From VXOI01 sp965197575 (lineage in GTDB: Bacteria > Chloroflexota > Dehalococcoidia > Lucifugimonadales > UBA3495): a DNA stretch of 64,000 nt. The position numbers and the translations under genes are program-made. The notes under the pieces were generated by a model, which saw only the letters and a list, made by a program, of their open reading frames with translations, made no database searches and was not told where the DNA came from. Each line of letters opens with the position of its first letter. Positions within the stretch are counted from its first letter, which is position 1. The DNA lies in assembly GCA_965197575.1 (NCBI GenBank), contig OZ240214.1, positions 248,001 through 312,000 on the forward strand, read 5' to 3'. This document shows positions 1 to 7,187 of this stretch, piece after piece.

Positions 1-179
1 TCGGTGATCGGCGAGATTTCCTGATATACTTCCGAGAGTCCTTCGGCCCGGAACCAGTCGTAGGACTGGATCTGGCTCTGGATGAGGTTGGGCACTTCCA
101 GCACTTGGGGAATGCGCGCGTAAGATCGGACATCCTGCAATTGCATATGATGCCCAATACGAGCAGGAGACAAAGCCAT
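1..179 (-). CDS. rpoB: RNA polymerase beta subunit, N-terminal 59 residues (partial)
   Basis: Reverse translation from an ATG at 179 gives MALSPARIGHHMQLQDV, then segments such as YARIPQVLEVPNLIQSQ and QSYDWFRAEGLSEVYQ and ISPI, the canonical opening of bacterial RpoB (protrusion region). The gene runs off the left edge of the window, so only the first 59 codons are visible. The start is set by a strong ribosome binding site (AAGGAGAAAGG) 3 bases upstream of the ATG. RpoB is the catalytic beta subunit of RNA polymerase. No rplJ/rplL genes precede it; the next gene upstream is a divergent transporter, so rpoB has its own promoter here. The identification is from motif recognition and is firm. 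Confidence 0.95.
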   Translation of the reverse strand, partial: MALSPARIGHHMQLQDVRSYARIPQVLEVPNLIQSQIQSYDWFRAEGLSEVYQEISPIT

Positions 180-329
180 TACCTTTCTCCTTAACGTGAG
201 TGGGTACGTTGGGCCGTATGGCCGGGGCACACGAATGGATAGGCGGCGGACAAACGAATATGCCGAGGGTGGTGTACCGGGGATTGAGAGCCTGAAATCG
301 TCACTTGCGGCATACGCCAGTAAACTCCA

Positions 330-357
330 AGTATATAACGGTCCCGCGAGTTGTCAA
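330..357 (-). promoter_or_regulatory. sigma70-type promoter of rpoB
   Basis: On the minus strand a perfect -35 (TTGACA, 357-352) is followed after 16 bases by TATACT (335-330). The predicted transcript starts near 323 and has a leader of about 145 bases before the rpoB start. The rest of the 180-427 gap shows no other convincing feature. Confidence 0.75.
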
Positions 358-427
358 CCCGTTTGCCCACGGATTTTTCGGTCTTTCTTAACATCCGGCT
401 CCCTCCTTTCCAAGATTCATCTTACTC

Positions 428-1867
428 ATGGGGGTAGAGCAGAACCTGCCCCGGCCCGTCTTGAGGGGTGAGGCCCTCGACTTGAAATACTCATTTCGCC
501 CCGACAACTTCATTATTCATGGCCGCCCCGTTCACTACGCTTGGGTGATGGTGGTCATAGCCTCGGTGATGAGGCTGTTCAGCTCCTCGTTCCGCTCCTC
601 CTCCAGCATCCTCATTCCACGGCTGGTCGAGTCCTTTGGCTGGAGCTACGGCGCAGTGGGGCTCGGCTTTGGGCTACAGTGGGTTGTCTCGGGGCTGTTG
701 GGGCCGTCCGCCGGATGGCTGGGCGACCGCTACGGGGTCCGCGTGGCGATGACGCTGGGCGCGGTGCTGTTTGTGGTGGGCATGGTGCTCACCGGGTTTA
801 TGACCAGCCTGTGGCAGTTCTACCTCTTCTTCGGCGTGATACTCAGCGCGTCGATGGGCATCTTCCAAGTGCCCCTGACGGCCTCGGTCACCATGTGGTT
901 CCGGCGGCACCTGGGCACCGGCATGGGCCTGTTGCAGTCGTCCCAAGGAGTTGGCCCCCTGATCGCAGTGCCCATCATGCTGCTGATCATCCACCAGTTC
1001 GGGGGCGGGCTCGACGGTCTCCGGGCCGCGTTCTGGGTGCCGGGAATCATCGGCGGCGTGGTGCTGTTGGCGCTGGTGCGCGCTTTCTACAACGAACCGG
1101 GAGAGATTGGTTTGCGGCCCTTCGGCGCGTCGGAAACCGAGCCGATACGCAAGGTGCAGTCGGGAGACATCGCCAAGATTCGGGCCCAAGTGTTCATGAA
1201 GCAGGCCCTGCGCACCGGCCCATTCTGGAACCTTATCGGCATCCATTTCTGGGGCTGTGCCGGTCACGCCATCGTGCTGGTCTATCTGGTGGCCATCGCC
1301 GAGGGTGAGGGAGTCTCCCCAGGGATGGCTGCCGGGGCCTTCGTTACGTTGTCGGTGGTGAGCACCGTTACCCGGTTCGTCGTTCCCGTGGCTGCCGATC
1401 GCATGGGCAGCAAGGGCGCGATGGGCGTCTGCTTCGCGCTGCAAACTCTGCCCATCGTGCTGCTGTTCTTTGCTGTCGAACCTTGGCACTTCTACCTGTT
1501 CTCCGTGCTGTTCGGGATCGGCTTCGGCGGCGAGATGAGCGCCTTCCCCATCATCAACCGCCAGTACTACGGCAGCGCGCCCATAGGCACCACCTACGGC
1601 TGGCAGATGATGGGTGCGGGGGTCGGTATGGCCGCCGGAGCCTTGATCGGCGGATGGCTCCGGGACTGGACCGGGAGTTTCGATGCGACGATGGCCCTCT
1701 CCCTCGTCCTGAGCTTGGCTGGCGTGCTGGCCATCTTCGTCCTCCCCTCCACCAGCCACGAGCAACTGCCCGACTGGGAGCAGGACCTGCCCGAAGAAGC
1801 CCGCACCGAGCCGGCGCCGGCGCCGCAACCCCGCCCCGGCCAAGCCACATCCCCGTCTGCGGACTGA
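428..1867 (+). CDS. MFS transporter (oxalate/formate antiporter-like)
   Basis: A 479-residue membrane protein with about 12 hydrophobic segments. The loop after helix 2 carries the major facilitator signature GWLGDRYGVRVAM (about residues 96-108), and the second half repeats a similar AADRMGSKGAMG loop, as expected for two six-helix halves. The C-terminal tail is rich in Pro/Glu/Ala and cytosolic by prediction. It probably moves a small organic acid across the inner membrane; the substrate cannot be read from the sequence. The ATG at 428 lacks a clear Shine-Dalgarno; a TTG at 482 preceded by GAGGGGTGAGG is a plausible alternative start that would remove 18 residues. It is divergent from rpoB. 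A second MFS gene of similar type lies at 20693. Confidence 0.85.
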   Translation: MGVEQNLPRPVLRGEALDLKYSFRPDNFIIHGRPVHYAWVMVVIASVMRLFSSSFRSSSSILIPRLVESFGWSYGAVGLGFGLQWVVSGLLGPSAGWLGDRYGVRVAMTLGAVLFVVGMVLTGFMTSLWQFYLFFGVILSASMGIFQVPLTASVTMWFRRHLGTGMGLLQSSQGVGPLIAVPIMLLIIHQFGGGLDGLRAAFWVPGIIGGVVLLALVRAFYNEPGEIGLRPFGASETEPIRKVQSGDIAKIRAQVFMKQALRTGPFWNLIGIHFWGCAGHAIVLVYLVAIAEGEGVSPGMAAGAFVTLSVVSTVTRFVVPVAADRMGSKGAMGVCFALQTLPIVLLFFAVEPWHFYLFSVLFGIGFGGEMSAFPIINRQYYGSAPIGTTYGWQMMGAGVGMAAGALIGGWLRDWTGSFDATMALSLVLSLAGVLAIFVLPSTSHEQLPDWEQDLPEEARTEPAPAPQPRPGQATSPSAD

Positions 1868-1877
1868 GCTCAGGGAC

Positions 1878-1906
1878 TTGACATATTGAGAATTCTGTGG
1901 TAATAT
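1878..1906 (+). promoter_or_regulatory. near-consensus sigma70 promoter for a small gene
   Basis: TTGACA (1878-1883), a 17-base spacer and TAATAT (1901-1906). The surrounding DNA is conspicuously AT-rich for this genome. It points at the small ORF that follows (ATG 1940 or 2000). Confidence 0.75.
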
Positions 1907-1999
1907 TGATTATCATAAAATATTGGAAGGTGCAAACGAATGTTCACGCAAAGGAATCGGTTTGATAGGGAATCACAGATACGTCAGGAGGCTGCCAGC

Positions 2000-2134
2000 A
2001 TGGCGATAAACAAGACAATCACGATGGTCGCTATAGAGCTTGGGGTCTCCGTGCCCAATGTTGGCACTCCTTCAGATAGGCGGGATACTCTAATACAAAT
2101 TATTAGGTCGAGGTATATAGCCCTAGGACCGTAG
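2000..2134 (+). CDS. small hypothetical protein, 44 aa (64 aa if started at 1940)
   Basis: The product is not recognised. Two in-frame starts are each supported: ATG 1940 has GGAAGG 9 bases upstream, and ATG 2000 has a perfect AGGAGG (1986-1991) 8 bases upstream. I prefer 2000 because its Shine-Dalgarno is better, but both could be used. The short protein contains TMVAIELGVSVP and ends in RSRYIALGP, with no membrane segment and no cysteine. A near-perfect promoter directly upstream (1878-1906) argues that this is a transcribed gene rather than a chance ORF. The following 100 bases to the dihydropyrimidinase start show no obvious terminator, so it could also act as a leader peptide for that gene; this is inference. 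Confidence 0.45.
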   Translation: MAINKTITMVAIELGVSVPNVGTPSDRRDTLIQIIRSRYIALGP

Positions 2135-2238
2135 GTTTTCTGCGACCCGTCTCAAGCCATTTGCGTCGTCACCCCCGGCCTTCGTGCTAAACTTGCGCCG
2201 TACGCTGAGGCGGCAAACGAAGACTCGGAGGTGTATTC

Positions 2239-3663
2239 ATGTTGGATTTGATCGTTCGCGGCGGCCAGGTTGTTACGCCTATGGGCGTGGGCGAGTGGGA
2301 CGTGGCGGTGCAGGGCGAAAGGATTGTGGCGGTGGCTGCGCCGGGCGCCCTTACCGATGACGTGGGCCGGGTCATCGACGCTACGGGCAAGATAGTGGTG
2401 CCCGGCGGAATCGAGCCCCACGCCCACATTTCCGCGCCGATCATGGGCCACGGCGACCTGCGGACCGCGCCGCCGGAGCAGGTCAGCCGCGCCGCCCTGT
2501 TCGGCGGCACCACGACGCTGCTGGACTTTGCCATCCAGTACCCCGGCATCGACATCCCACAGGCCATCCAGGAGCGCACGGGCGTCTGGCAGGGCAACTC
2601 CTACGCCGACTACTCCCACCACCTGATGCTGCTGGGCGCGATCCCGCCGGAGATTATCGGCTCGTTGCACGAGGCGGTCGAGGACGGGTTTGCTTCGTTC
2701 AAGATATTCACCACCAACATCCGTCCGCCCACCTCCGCCGGCGAACCCCGCATGGTGGGCACCGGCCACCTCCACGACCTGATGGAGGAAATTCAGCGGC
2801 TCAGCGCCATGCTGCTGGTACACGCGGAAGACGACGACATGGTGCAGCACATGTACCAGAAGCTGACGCGGGAAGAGCGCACCGAGTGGGCCAATATGTC
2901 CCTGGTGCATAGCGCCGAGTCGGAGGACGTGTCCTTCCGGCGGGTGCTGCGAGTGGCGGAGTGGACCGGGGCCCCGGTGTACTTCGTCCACGTGAGCGCG
3001 CTGCACGGAGTGAACGCCATCGCCGAAGCTCGGGCCAACGGCCGCCCGGTCTACGGCGAGACTTTACATAACTACTGCTGCTTCAGCGAAGAGAACTACA
3101 AGGAAGAAAACGGGATGAAGTACCATACCTACCCGTCGCTGAAGTCCGAGAACGACCGGCTGTCCCTGTGGGACGGCATCGTGAACGGCGGTCTGCAAAC
3201 GATGGCCACCGACGAATACTGCACCTCTTGGGAGACCAAGATTTCCGGCCGCACCATCTCCGACGTTACCGGCGGCCACAACGGCGCTGAGGCCCGCATG
3301 GGCATCACCTACAGCGAAGGCGTCTCCAGGCAGGGGATGACGCTCCAGCGGTTCGTCGACGTCACTTCCGCCAACGCCGCCAAGATCATGGGCCTCTACC
3401 CGCGCAAGGGCGTGCTCGCTCCCGGTAGCGACGCCGACATCTGCCTGATCGACCCCTCCATCAAGCGGAAGCTGACGTCGGACGACTTCCACATTTCCGA
3501 CTACAGCATCTGGGACGGCTACGACATCGAGGGCTGGCCGGTGACGACCATCCTGCGCGGCAGCGTGGTGGTGGAAGATGGGAACTTCAGCGCGGCCCCC
3601 GGCGGCGGCCAATTCCTGCGTCGCAAGGTTGACCCCGCTGTGGCCAACCGTCCGGCCTGCTGA
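2239..3663 (+). CDS. dihydropyrimidinase / hydantoinase family amidohydrolase
   Basis: A cyclic amidohydrolase of 474 residues, the usual length for D-hydantoinase/dihydropyrimidinase, which hydrolyses the ring amide of dihydropyrimidines or 5-substituted hydantoins. Visible metal and catalytic residues in order: HAH after GGIEP (about residues 58-60), the carbamylated lysine in GFASFKIF (about 157), the His in LLVHAEDD (about 193), the His in YFVHVSA (about 249) and the Asp in MATDEY (about 326). The start ATG follows GGAGG at good spacing. It sits upstream of an AhpD-like gene on the same strand, separated by a hairpin repeat. The actual substrate is uncertain because this family also contains allantoinases and phenylhydantoinases. 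Confidence 0.92.
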   Translation: MLDLIVRGGQVVTPMGVGEWDVAVQGERIVAVAAPGALTDDVGRVIDATGKIVVPGGIEPHAHISAPIMGHGDLRTAPPEQVSRAALFGGTTTLLDFAIQYPGIDIPQAIQERTGVWQGNSYADYSHHLMLLGAIPPEIIGSLHEAVEDGFASFKIFTTNIRPPTSAGEPRMVGTGHLHDLMEEIQRLSAMLLVHAEDDDMVQHMYQKLTREERTEWANMSLVHSAESEDVSFRRVLRVAEWTGAPVYFVHVSALHGVNAIAEARANGRPVYGETLHNYCCFSEENYKEENGMKYHTYPSLKSENDRLSLWDGIVNGGLQTMATDEYCTSWETKISGRTISDVTGGHNGAEARMGITYSEGVSRQGMTLQRFVDVTSANAAKIMGLYPRKGVLAPGSDADICLIDPSIKRKLTSDDFHISDYSIWDGYDIEGWPVTTILRGSVVVEDGNFSAAPGGGQFLRRKVDPAVANRPAC

Positions 3664-3670
3664 CGTATTC

Positions 3671-3722
3671 ACCGCAAAGAGCGCAGAGGACCTTTGGTTA
3701 AAGCCTCTGCGTACTCTGCGGT
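3671..3722. repeat. long imperfect hairpin between hydantoinase and AhpD-like genes
   Basis: The 18-base arm starting CCGCAAAGAG at 3672 matches the reverse complement of the arm ending TGCGG at 3721 with 3 mismatches; the loop is about 14 bases. There is no T-tract, so it is more likely a REP-like repeat or mRNA-stability element than a terminator. It ends just before the AhpD-like gene's ribosome binding region. Confidence 0.6.
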
Positions 3723-3740
3723 AAAACATGGAGTAACGAG

Positions 3741-4274
3741 ATGGCGCGAATAAAGCTGGTGCCAACGGAGCGGCTTACTCCCAGTCTGCGAAAGATTGCC
3801 AAGGAGGCCGAGGCCCACAAGCTGAACCCGCGCATCTTTCAAGCCGCTGGGAATCTTCCCGAGGTCTACGAGGCGTTCTGGTCCTTCTACGGGCCGCTCA
3901 AGCTGGGCGGCTTGCTGGAGGCGCGGTTGAAGGAGTTGGTGCGCCTGAAAATTGCCGAGCTCAACGAATGCGCCACTTGAAAGCTGGGCCGTGCTGTGCC
4001 GGCGGTGCAGCAAGGGATGACCGAGGAAATGGTGGCGTCCCTGGCCCATTTCGAGGACACCGACCTGCCCTATCGCGAGAAACTGGCCGTCCGCTTCGCC
4101 GAGCGGATGGCCACCGACCACCAGAACGTGGACGACGCCTTCTTCACCGAACTGCGCCAAGAATTCACCGACCCGGAGATTTTTGAGTTGGGCATGATCA
4201 CCGGCCAGTTTATCGGCTACGGCCGCCTGCTGGCCATGCTCGACCTGGAGAACCCCGACGAGCCGGAAGATTAG
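3741..4274 (+). CDS. AhpD/carboxymuconolactone decarboxylase-like protein, probable selenoprotein (in-frame TGA at 3978-3980)
   Basis: Reading through one TGA gives a 177-residue protein with intact CMD/AhpD architecture: LKELVRLKIAELNECAT, then TGA, then KLGRAVPAVQQGMTEEMV and a normal C-terminal half ending in GRLLAMLDLEN. Both halves are in the same frame, with no indel. The TGA replaces the second Cys of the family's CxxC redox motif (NEC-A-T-[TGA]); Cys codons TGC/TGT differ from TGA by one base. AhpD-like proteins are thiol peroxidase/reductase-type proteins using this CxxC, and selenocysteine forms of AhpD-like proteins are known from environmental selenoproteome surveys. A hairpin with bSECIS geometry follows. 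The alternative is a single nonsense mutation or base error that leaves a 79-residue fragment. No sel genes are in this window. Confidence 0.7.
3989..4015 (+). promoter_or_regulatory. candidate bacterial SECIS hairpin
   Basis: Starting 12 bases after the TGA, GCTGTGC (3993-3999) pairs with GTGCAGC (4005-4011) around the five-base loop CGGCG (4000-4004). Outer bases CC-T/A-GG extend the stem with one mismatch. The apical loop begins 20 bases after the TGA and has G as its second base, which fits the published bSECIS consensus (loop 16-37 bases from the UGA, G in the first two loop positions). Two of the seven core pairs are G-U wobbles. Confidence 0.5.
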
Positions 4275-4300
4275 GTTTCCTGACAGAGGTGGGTATGAAT

Positions 4301-4321
4301 CAGGGGCCTATTAGGCCCCTC
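4301..4321 (+). terminator. hairpin downstream of the AhpD-like gene
   Basis: GGGGCC-TATTA-GGCCCC lies 28 bases after the stop codon. The following bases (TCTGGTTGGTT) are only moderately T-rich, so termination is likely but not certain. Confidence 0.55.
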
Positions 4322-4360
4322 TGGTTGGTTGTGCAACTTGCTTAAGCTACCGGGTGGTCG

Positions 4361-4705
4361 TCAACTGCTGCGATGGCGAATCTGAATCGTCCAAACGCCG
4401 GGCGGCCACTGTTCCCAAGAGACTACTGTATCGGAGATGAAGTTGACTTGGGCCTCAGATGGCATAGTTTTGTGAAGGCGGAACTGAATTACGCCGTAGG
4501 GAGCAGGTTCTCCATGCAGGTGCACCAGTTCGCCAAAGTCCATATCGAAAGTAAACAGCGTGCGTTGCTCTCTTGCGGCCTGACGCAGTAGGTCTATGTC
4601 TGGAGCCGTGGGGTTGACTTCTCTTGCGTAGAACACGTCGTGGCTGGCTTCCCGCAACCGGGTTACTACTCGACTCTCCATGTTAGCGTCAGCAATTAGA
4701 CGCAT
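4361..4705 (-). CDS. DUF5615 (Mut7-C/PIN-like) toxin component
   Basis: A 114-residue protein of the DUF5615 PIN-like family. It opens with MRLIADANMESRVV, has APDIDLLRQA (about residues 35-44) and TFDMDFGELV (about 52-61); the conserved acidic residues of the PIN-like fold are therefore present. Members pair with DUF433 proteins and behave by genomic context as VapBC-type toxin-antitoxin modules, with the PIN-like partner as a putative RNase. Its start ATG at 4705 overlaps the end of the upstream DUF433 gene by 17 bases, so the two are translationally coupled. The toxin role is inferred from the pairing. Confidence 0.82.
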   Translation of the reverse strand: MRLIADANMESRVVTRLREASHDVFYAREVNPTAPDIDLLRQAAREQRTLFTFDMDFGELVHLHGEPAPYGVIQFRLHKTMPSEAQVNFISDTVVSWEQWPPGVWTIQIRHRSS

Positions 4706-5033
4706 TTTTTTTCTTCCACTCGGCCAGCCATTCCCTTTTCTCCCGCTCCTCTTCTTCGTCCATCCGACGGTTATAGTCTGACCAAGTGAAATTGGACAGC
4801 TTGGCGCCAGTAGCGGCGTATTCCAAGCAAGCGTGCAAGTCTTCCCGGGTAACGAGGGGGTGGTACTCTTCTAGGAACCAATCCTCCGTAACGTCCACGA
4901 CGCGCAGCATATCCGTCACAAACTCCACCGAAAGGCGGGTGCCTTTAATGATGGGTTTGCCACCCAGGATTTCCGGGTGGCTGACGATGCGGTCCTTCCA
5001 GAGATAGGTGTATTCTTTCGGGTCAATGGGCAT
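4689..5033 (-). CDS. DUF433 domain protein (antitoxin-like)
   Basis: A 114-residue DUF433 protein: YLWKDRIVSHPEILGGKP, IIKGTRLSVEFVTDML and HPLVTREDLHACLEYA are the family landmarks, forming a small helix-turn-helix-like domain. The C-terminus is a charged segment (DEEEEREKREWLAEWKKK) that could contact the toxin. I start it at the ATG at 5033 (MPIDPKEY) because DUF433 homology begins there; the frame stays open further upstream into the aminotransferase gene but that extension is a low-complexity shadow. It precedes and overlaps the DUF5615 gene, the usual order of these pairs. It lies 17 bases after the aminotransferase stop. Confidence 0.82.
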   Translation of the reverse strand: MPIDPKEYTYLWKDRIVSHPEILGGKPIIKGTRLSVEFVTDMLRVVDVTEDWFLEEYHPLVTREDLHACLEYAATGAKLSNFTWSDYNRRMDEEEEREKREWLAEWKKKNASNC

Positions 5034-5050
5034 GACGGCCCTCCGGCGGG

Positions 5051-6244
5051 CTACTTGACGACTCCGTGGCGTTCGAGGATGCGGGCCAGCTCGGCGATGC
5101 CTTCGTAGTTGTCCTCGGCGGTGGGGTAGCCGAAGCACAGGCGCATTGCGTTGGCGCCCCGGCCTTCGGGCGAAAACAGGGTCCCGTTGTAGTAGCCGAC
5201 TCCTTCCTGGAACGCCTGCTCCTGCAATCCTTCCAGGTCTGCGCCTTCGGGCAGGGTCAGCCAGACGTATAGCCCGCCCTCCGGCCGCGTCCAGGTGGCG
5301 GCATCGCCGAAGTTTTCTCCCAGCGAGGCGAGCATGGCGTCGCGCTTGGCCCGCAGCGACTCGTTCTGCTCCTTGACGTGGCCCTCGATGTCGCCGTGCT
5401 TCATGTATTCGGCGATGGTCAGGGCAGCGAAATGGTTGACTGCGCCGCCCATCTTGAAGGCCCAAGCGCGGCTGATTACCTCTGGAGGGGCCACCAGGTA
5501 GCCCATGCGCATCCCCGGCGCGATGGTCTTGGAGAACGACCCCACGTAGATGACCTGCCCGGTGTCGTCCAGCGAGTGGAAGGAATCGACGTCCTCGCCC
5601 TCGAAGCGCAGGTCGATGTAGCAGTCATCCTCGAACACGGGCACACCGTGACGCCGCGTGATTTCCAGCACCTTCTTGCGCCGCTCCAGGGTCATGGTCC
5701 AGCCCAGCGGGTTCTGGAACGCGGGGATGGTGTACAGGTACTTGACCCGCCGTCCCTCGCCCTTCAACCGCTCTATCGTGGAGTCGAGGGCATCGGGCAG
5801 TATGCCTTCCTGGTCGCAGGGCACACCCACGACGTTGGCCCGGTAACGGCGCAGCGACCGCAGCGTGCCGAGGTAAAGGAACTCCTCGGTCAGCACCGTG
5901 TCGCCGGGTTCGGTGAGGGCCTGAATCACCATCGAGATCGCCTCGCCCGATCCGCCGGTCAGCACCAGACCGTCGGCGTCTACCTTCATGTTGCGGTCGC
6001 GGTTGAGCTTCTCCGCCACCAACCGCCGCAGTTCCGGGTAGCCGGCGGGGTCGGTGTAGTAGGCCAGGTCGCGCCCCTCCCGGGACAGCACGCTCCGCAC
6101 GGCCTCGGCCAGCCCGTCCAGCGGCAGGGTGTCCGGGTTGGGGTAGGCCACGGCGAAGTCGTATCTGGCGTGGCGGGTCTTGCCCGGCGGGTTTTCCGGC
6201 GCCCCGGCGGCGAACAATCCTTCGTAGCTGAATCTTTCGGGCAT
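5051..6244 (-). CDS. PLP-dependent aminotransferase, 2-aminoadipate/MocR-like class
   Basis: A fold-type I aminotransferase of 397 residues, without the GntR helix-turn-helix of true MocR regulators. Signatures: GGSGEAISMVIQAL (about 97-110), AFQNPLGWTM (substrate/PLP Asn region), FEDDCYIDLRFEG with the PLP-contacting Asp (about 200), and YVGSFSKTIAPGMRMGY with the Schiff-base Lys (about 236). It would transfer an amino group between an amino acid and a 2-oxo acid in the cytosol; LysN-type 2-aminoadipate and similar enzymes are the nearest class, but the substrate is not determinable. The ATG at 6244 is preceded by GGAGAG. It is the first gene of a minus-strand run with the DUF433/DUF5615 pair. 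Confidence 0.88.
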   Translation of the reverse strand: MPERFSYEGLFAAGAPENPPGKTRHARYDFAVAYPNPDTLPLDGLAEAVRSVLSREGRDLAYYTDPAGYPELRRLVAEKLNRDRNMKVDADGLVLTGGSGEAISMVIQALTEPGDTVLTEEFLYLGTLRSLRRYRANVVGVPCDQEGILPDALDSTIERLKGEGRRVKYLYTIPAFQNPLGWTMTLERRKKVLEITRRHGVPVFEDDCYIDLRFEGEDVDSFHSLDDTGQVIYVGSFSKTIAPGMRMGYLVAPPEVISRAWAFKMGGAVNHFAALTIAEYMKHGDIEGHVKEQNESLRAKRDAMLASLGENFGDAATWTRPEGGLYVWLTLPEGADLEGLQEQAFQEGVGYYNGTLFSPEGRGANAMRLCFGYPTAEDNYEGIAELARILERHGVVK

Positions 6245-6266
6245 GGTGACGGCTCTCCTCTGTAAG

Positions 6267-7016
6267 CTAAATCGGCGGGGGATACCGGACGGAGATCTCC
6301 TTCGTGTCTATGAAAACATCGACGACATAAGCTCCGACCCATGGTTGGAGCTCGTACCCGCTCGAAGCGGGCTGACGCACTCCGAGGAATACTTCCTGGA
6401 GCCGAATGGCAGCCTGCCACTCTGCAACGGTTCTCGGCCCGATTATCTCTTCATCGTTCAGGAAGAAGATGTTGACCAGATGGGCGTCCAGTCCGTTCAG
6501 TTCACGCAGCCAGTATAGATGCGCCAAGCGATTGGCATATTGGTAGAAGCTGGCTGACCAGTCCACCGGCGCCCTCGATTTGAGAAACGATTTGGTCTCG
6601 CCCAGGCTTTCGTGAATCTTCTTTAGCGCAGTCTCCCCCCTTGCCTGGCTTGGAGCGGTGACCATCTCCGAGATATGGGCCTTAGCTTCCACGAGCAGAA
6701 TTTTGCCGTTGTCGGTCACCGCAAGTCCGTCCCATTGAGGGCCGAACCTGGGCCAGAAATCGGCGAGCAGGCAGCGAGTCTCCAATTGCCCGGTCAGGTA
6801 GCGGGAGCTTGCCAACCGGTCTATGAAGGTCTGGTCCCGATACTCCGCATAGTGGTCGCTAAACAGCGGCGAGTGCCAGTCAATGTCGTTGGGAGGCTCG
6901 CTCAGCCTTTGGCAAATCGCTTCGTTGAGCAGATGTGGACGGCAGTTGACCAGAATTTGCAGCCACCGTCGGCTGCCCCGGTTGGATGAGGCTGGGTCGG
7001 ATACTGTGCGGGTCAT
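6267..7016 (-). CDS. hypothetical protein with a PD-(D/E)XK-like core
   Basis: A 249-residue soluble protein I do not recognise by name. Residues about 95-112 read QWDGLAVTDNGKILLVEAKAH, carrying an Asp and, after a beta strand, E-x-K, the arrangement of the PD-(D/E)XK nuclease superfamily. The rest is helical and rich in Trp/Tyr (for example WSASFYQYANRLAHLYWLREL) with a well-conserved-looking domain downstream (NIFFLNDEEIIGPRTVAEW). The ATG at 7016 has CCGGAG 5 bases upstream. It stands alone between the aminotransferase and a MITE. Nuclease function is inference; it could equally be a catalytically quiet member. Confidence 0.65.
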   Translation of the reverse strand: MTRTVSDPASSNRGSRRWLQILVNCRPHLLNEAICQRLSEPPNDIDWHSPLFSDHYAEYRDQTFIDRLASSRYLTGQLETRCLLADFWPRFGPQWDGLAVTDNGKILLVEAKAHISEMVTAPSQARGETALKKIHESLGETKSFLKSRAPVDWSASFYQYANRLAHLYWLRELNGLDAHLVNIFFLNDEEIIGPRTVAEWQAAIRLQEVFLGVRQPASSGYELQPWVGAYVVDVFIDTKEISVRYPPPI

Positions 7017-7041
7017 GTCGGCTCCGGGATGTCCAGACCTA

Positions 7042-7187
7042 AACTAAAGCCAAGGTGAAATGTACATATCGCTAGACCGCACTGTCGGTCGCCCCCAGTT
7101 GGGACGTAAAGGTGAGATGAAGTGCCGTGGAGTCCTTTAGGTCGTCTTCAAGACCTCCGAAATGCACATCCCACCTTGGTATTGGTT
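7042..7187. mobile_element. 146-bp MITE with IS630-type ends and TA target duplication
   Basis: The left end AACTAAAGCCAAGGTG and the reverse complement of the right end AACCAATACCAAGGTG form imperfect inverted repeats continuing to about 28 bases. Both sides are flanked by TA (7040-7041 and 7188-7189), the IS630/Tc1 target duplication. There is no ORF inside. The left end is identical for at least 16 bases to the left end of the IS630 element at 57160, so it is probably mobilised by that transposase. Its right edge supplies the stop codon of the ThDP enzyme. Confidence 0.8.

Noticed and set aside
191..394. 67-aa minus-strand ORF with a good Shine-Dalgarno upstream of rpoB
   Set aside because: It spans the rpoB promoter itself, has no recognisable sequence and no continuation; more likely chance.
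674..1843. Long antisense ORFs opposite the MFS, hydantoinase, aminotransferase and similar genes
   Set aside because: In high-GC DNA these are third-position shadows: no ribosome binding sites, no domains, and composition typical of reverse-frame reading.
4689..5465. Extended 258-aa version of the DUF433 protein
   Set aside because: DUF433 homology starts at 5033; the extension overlaps the aminotransferase and is Arg/Pro-rich low complexity.
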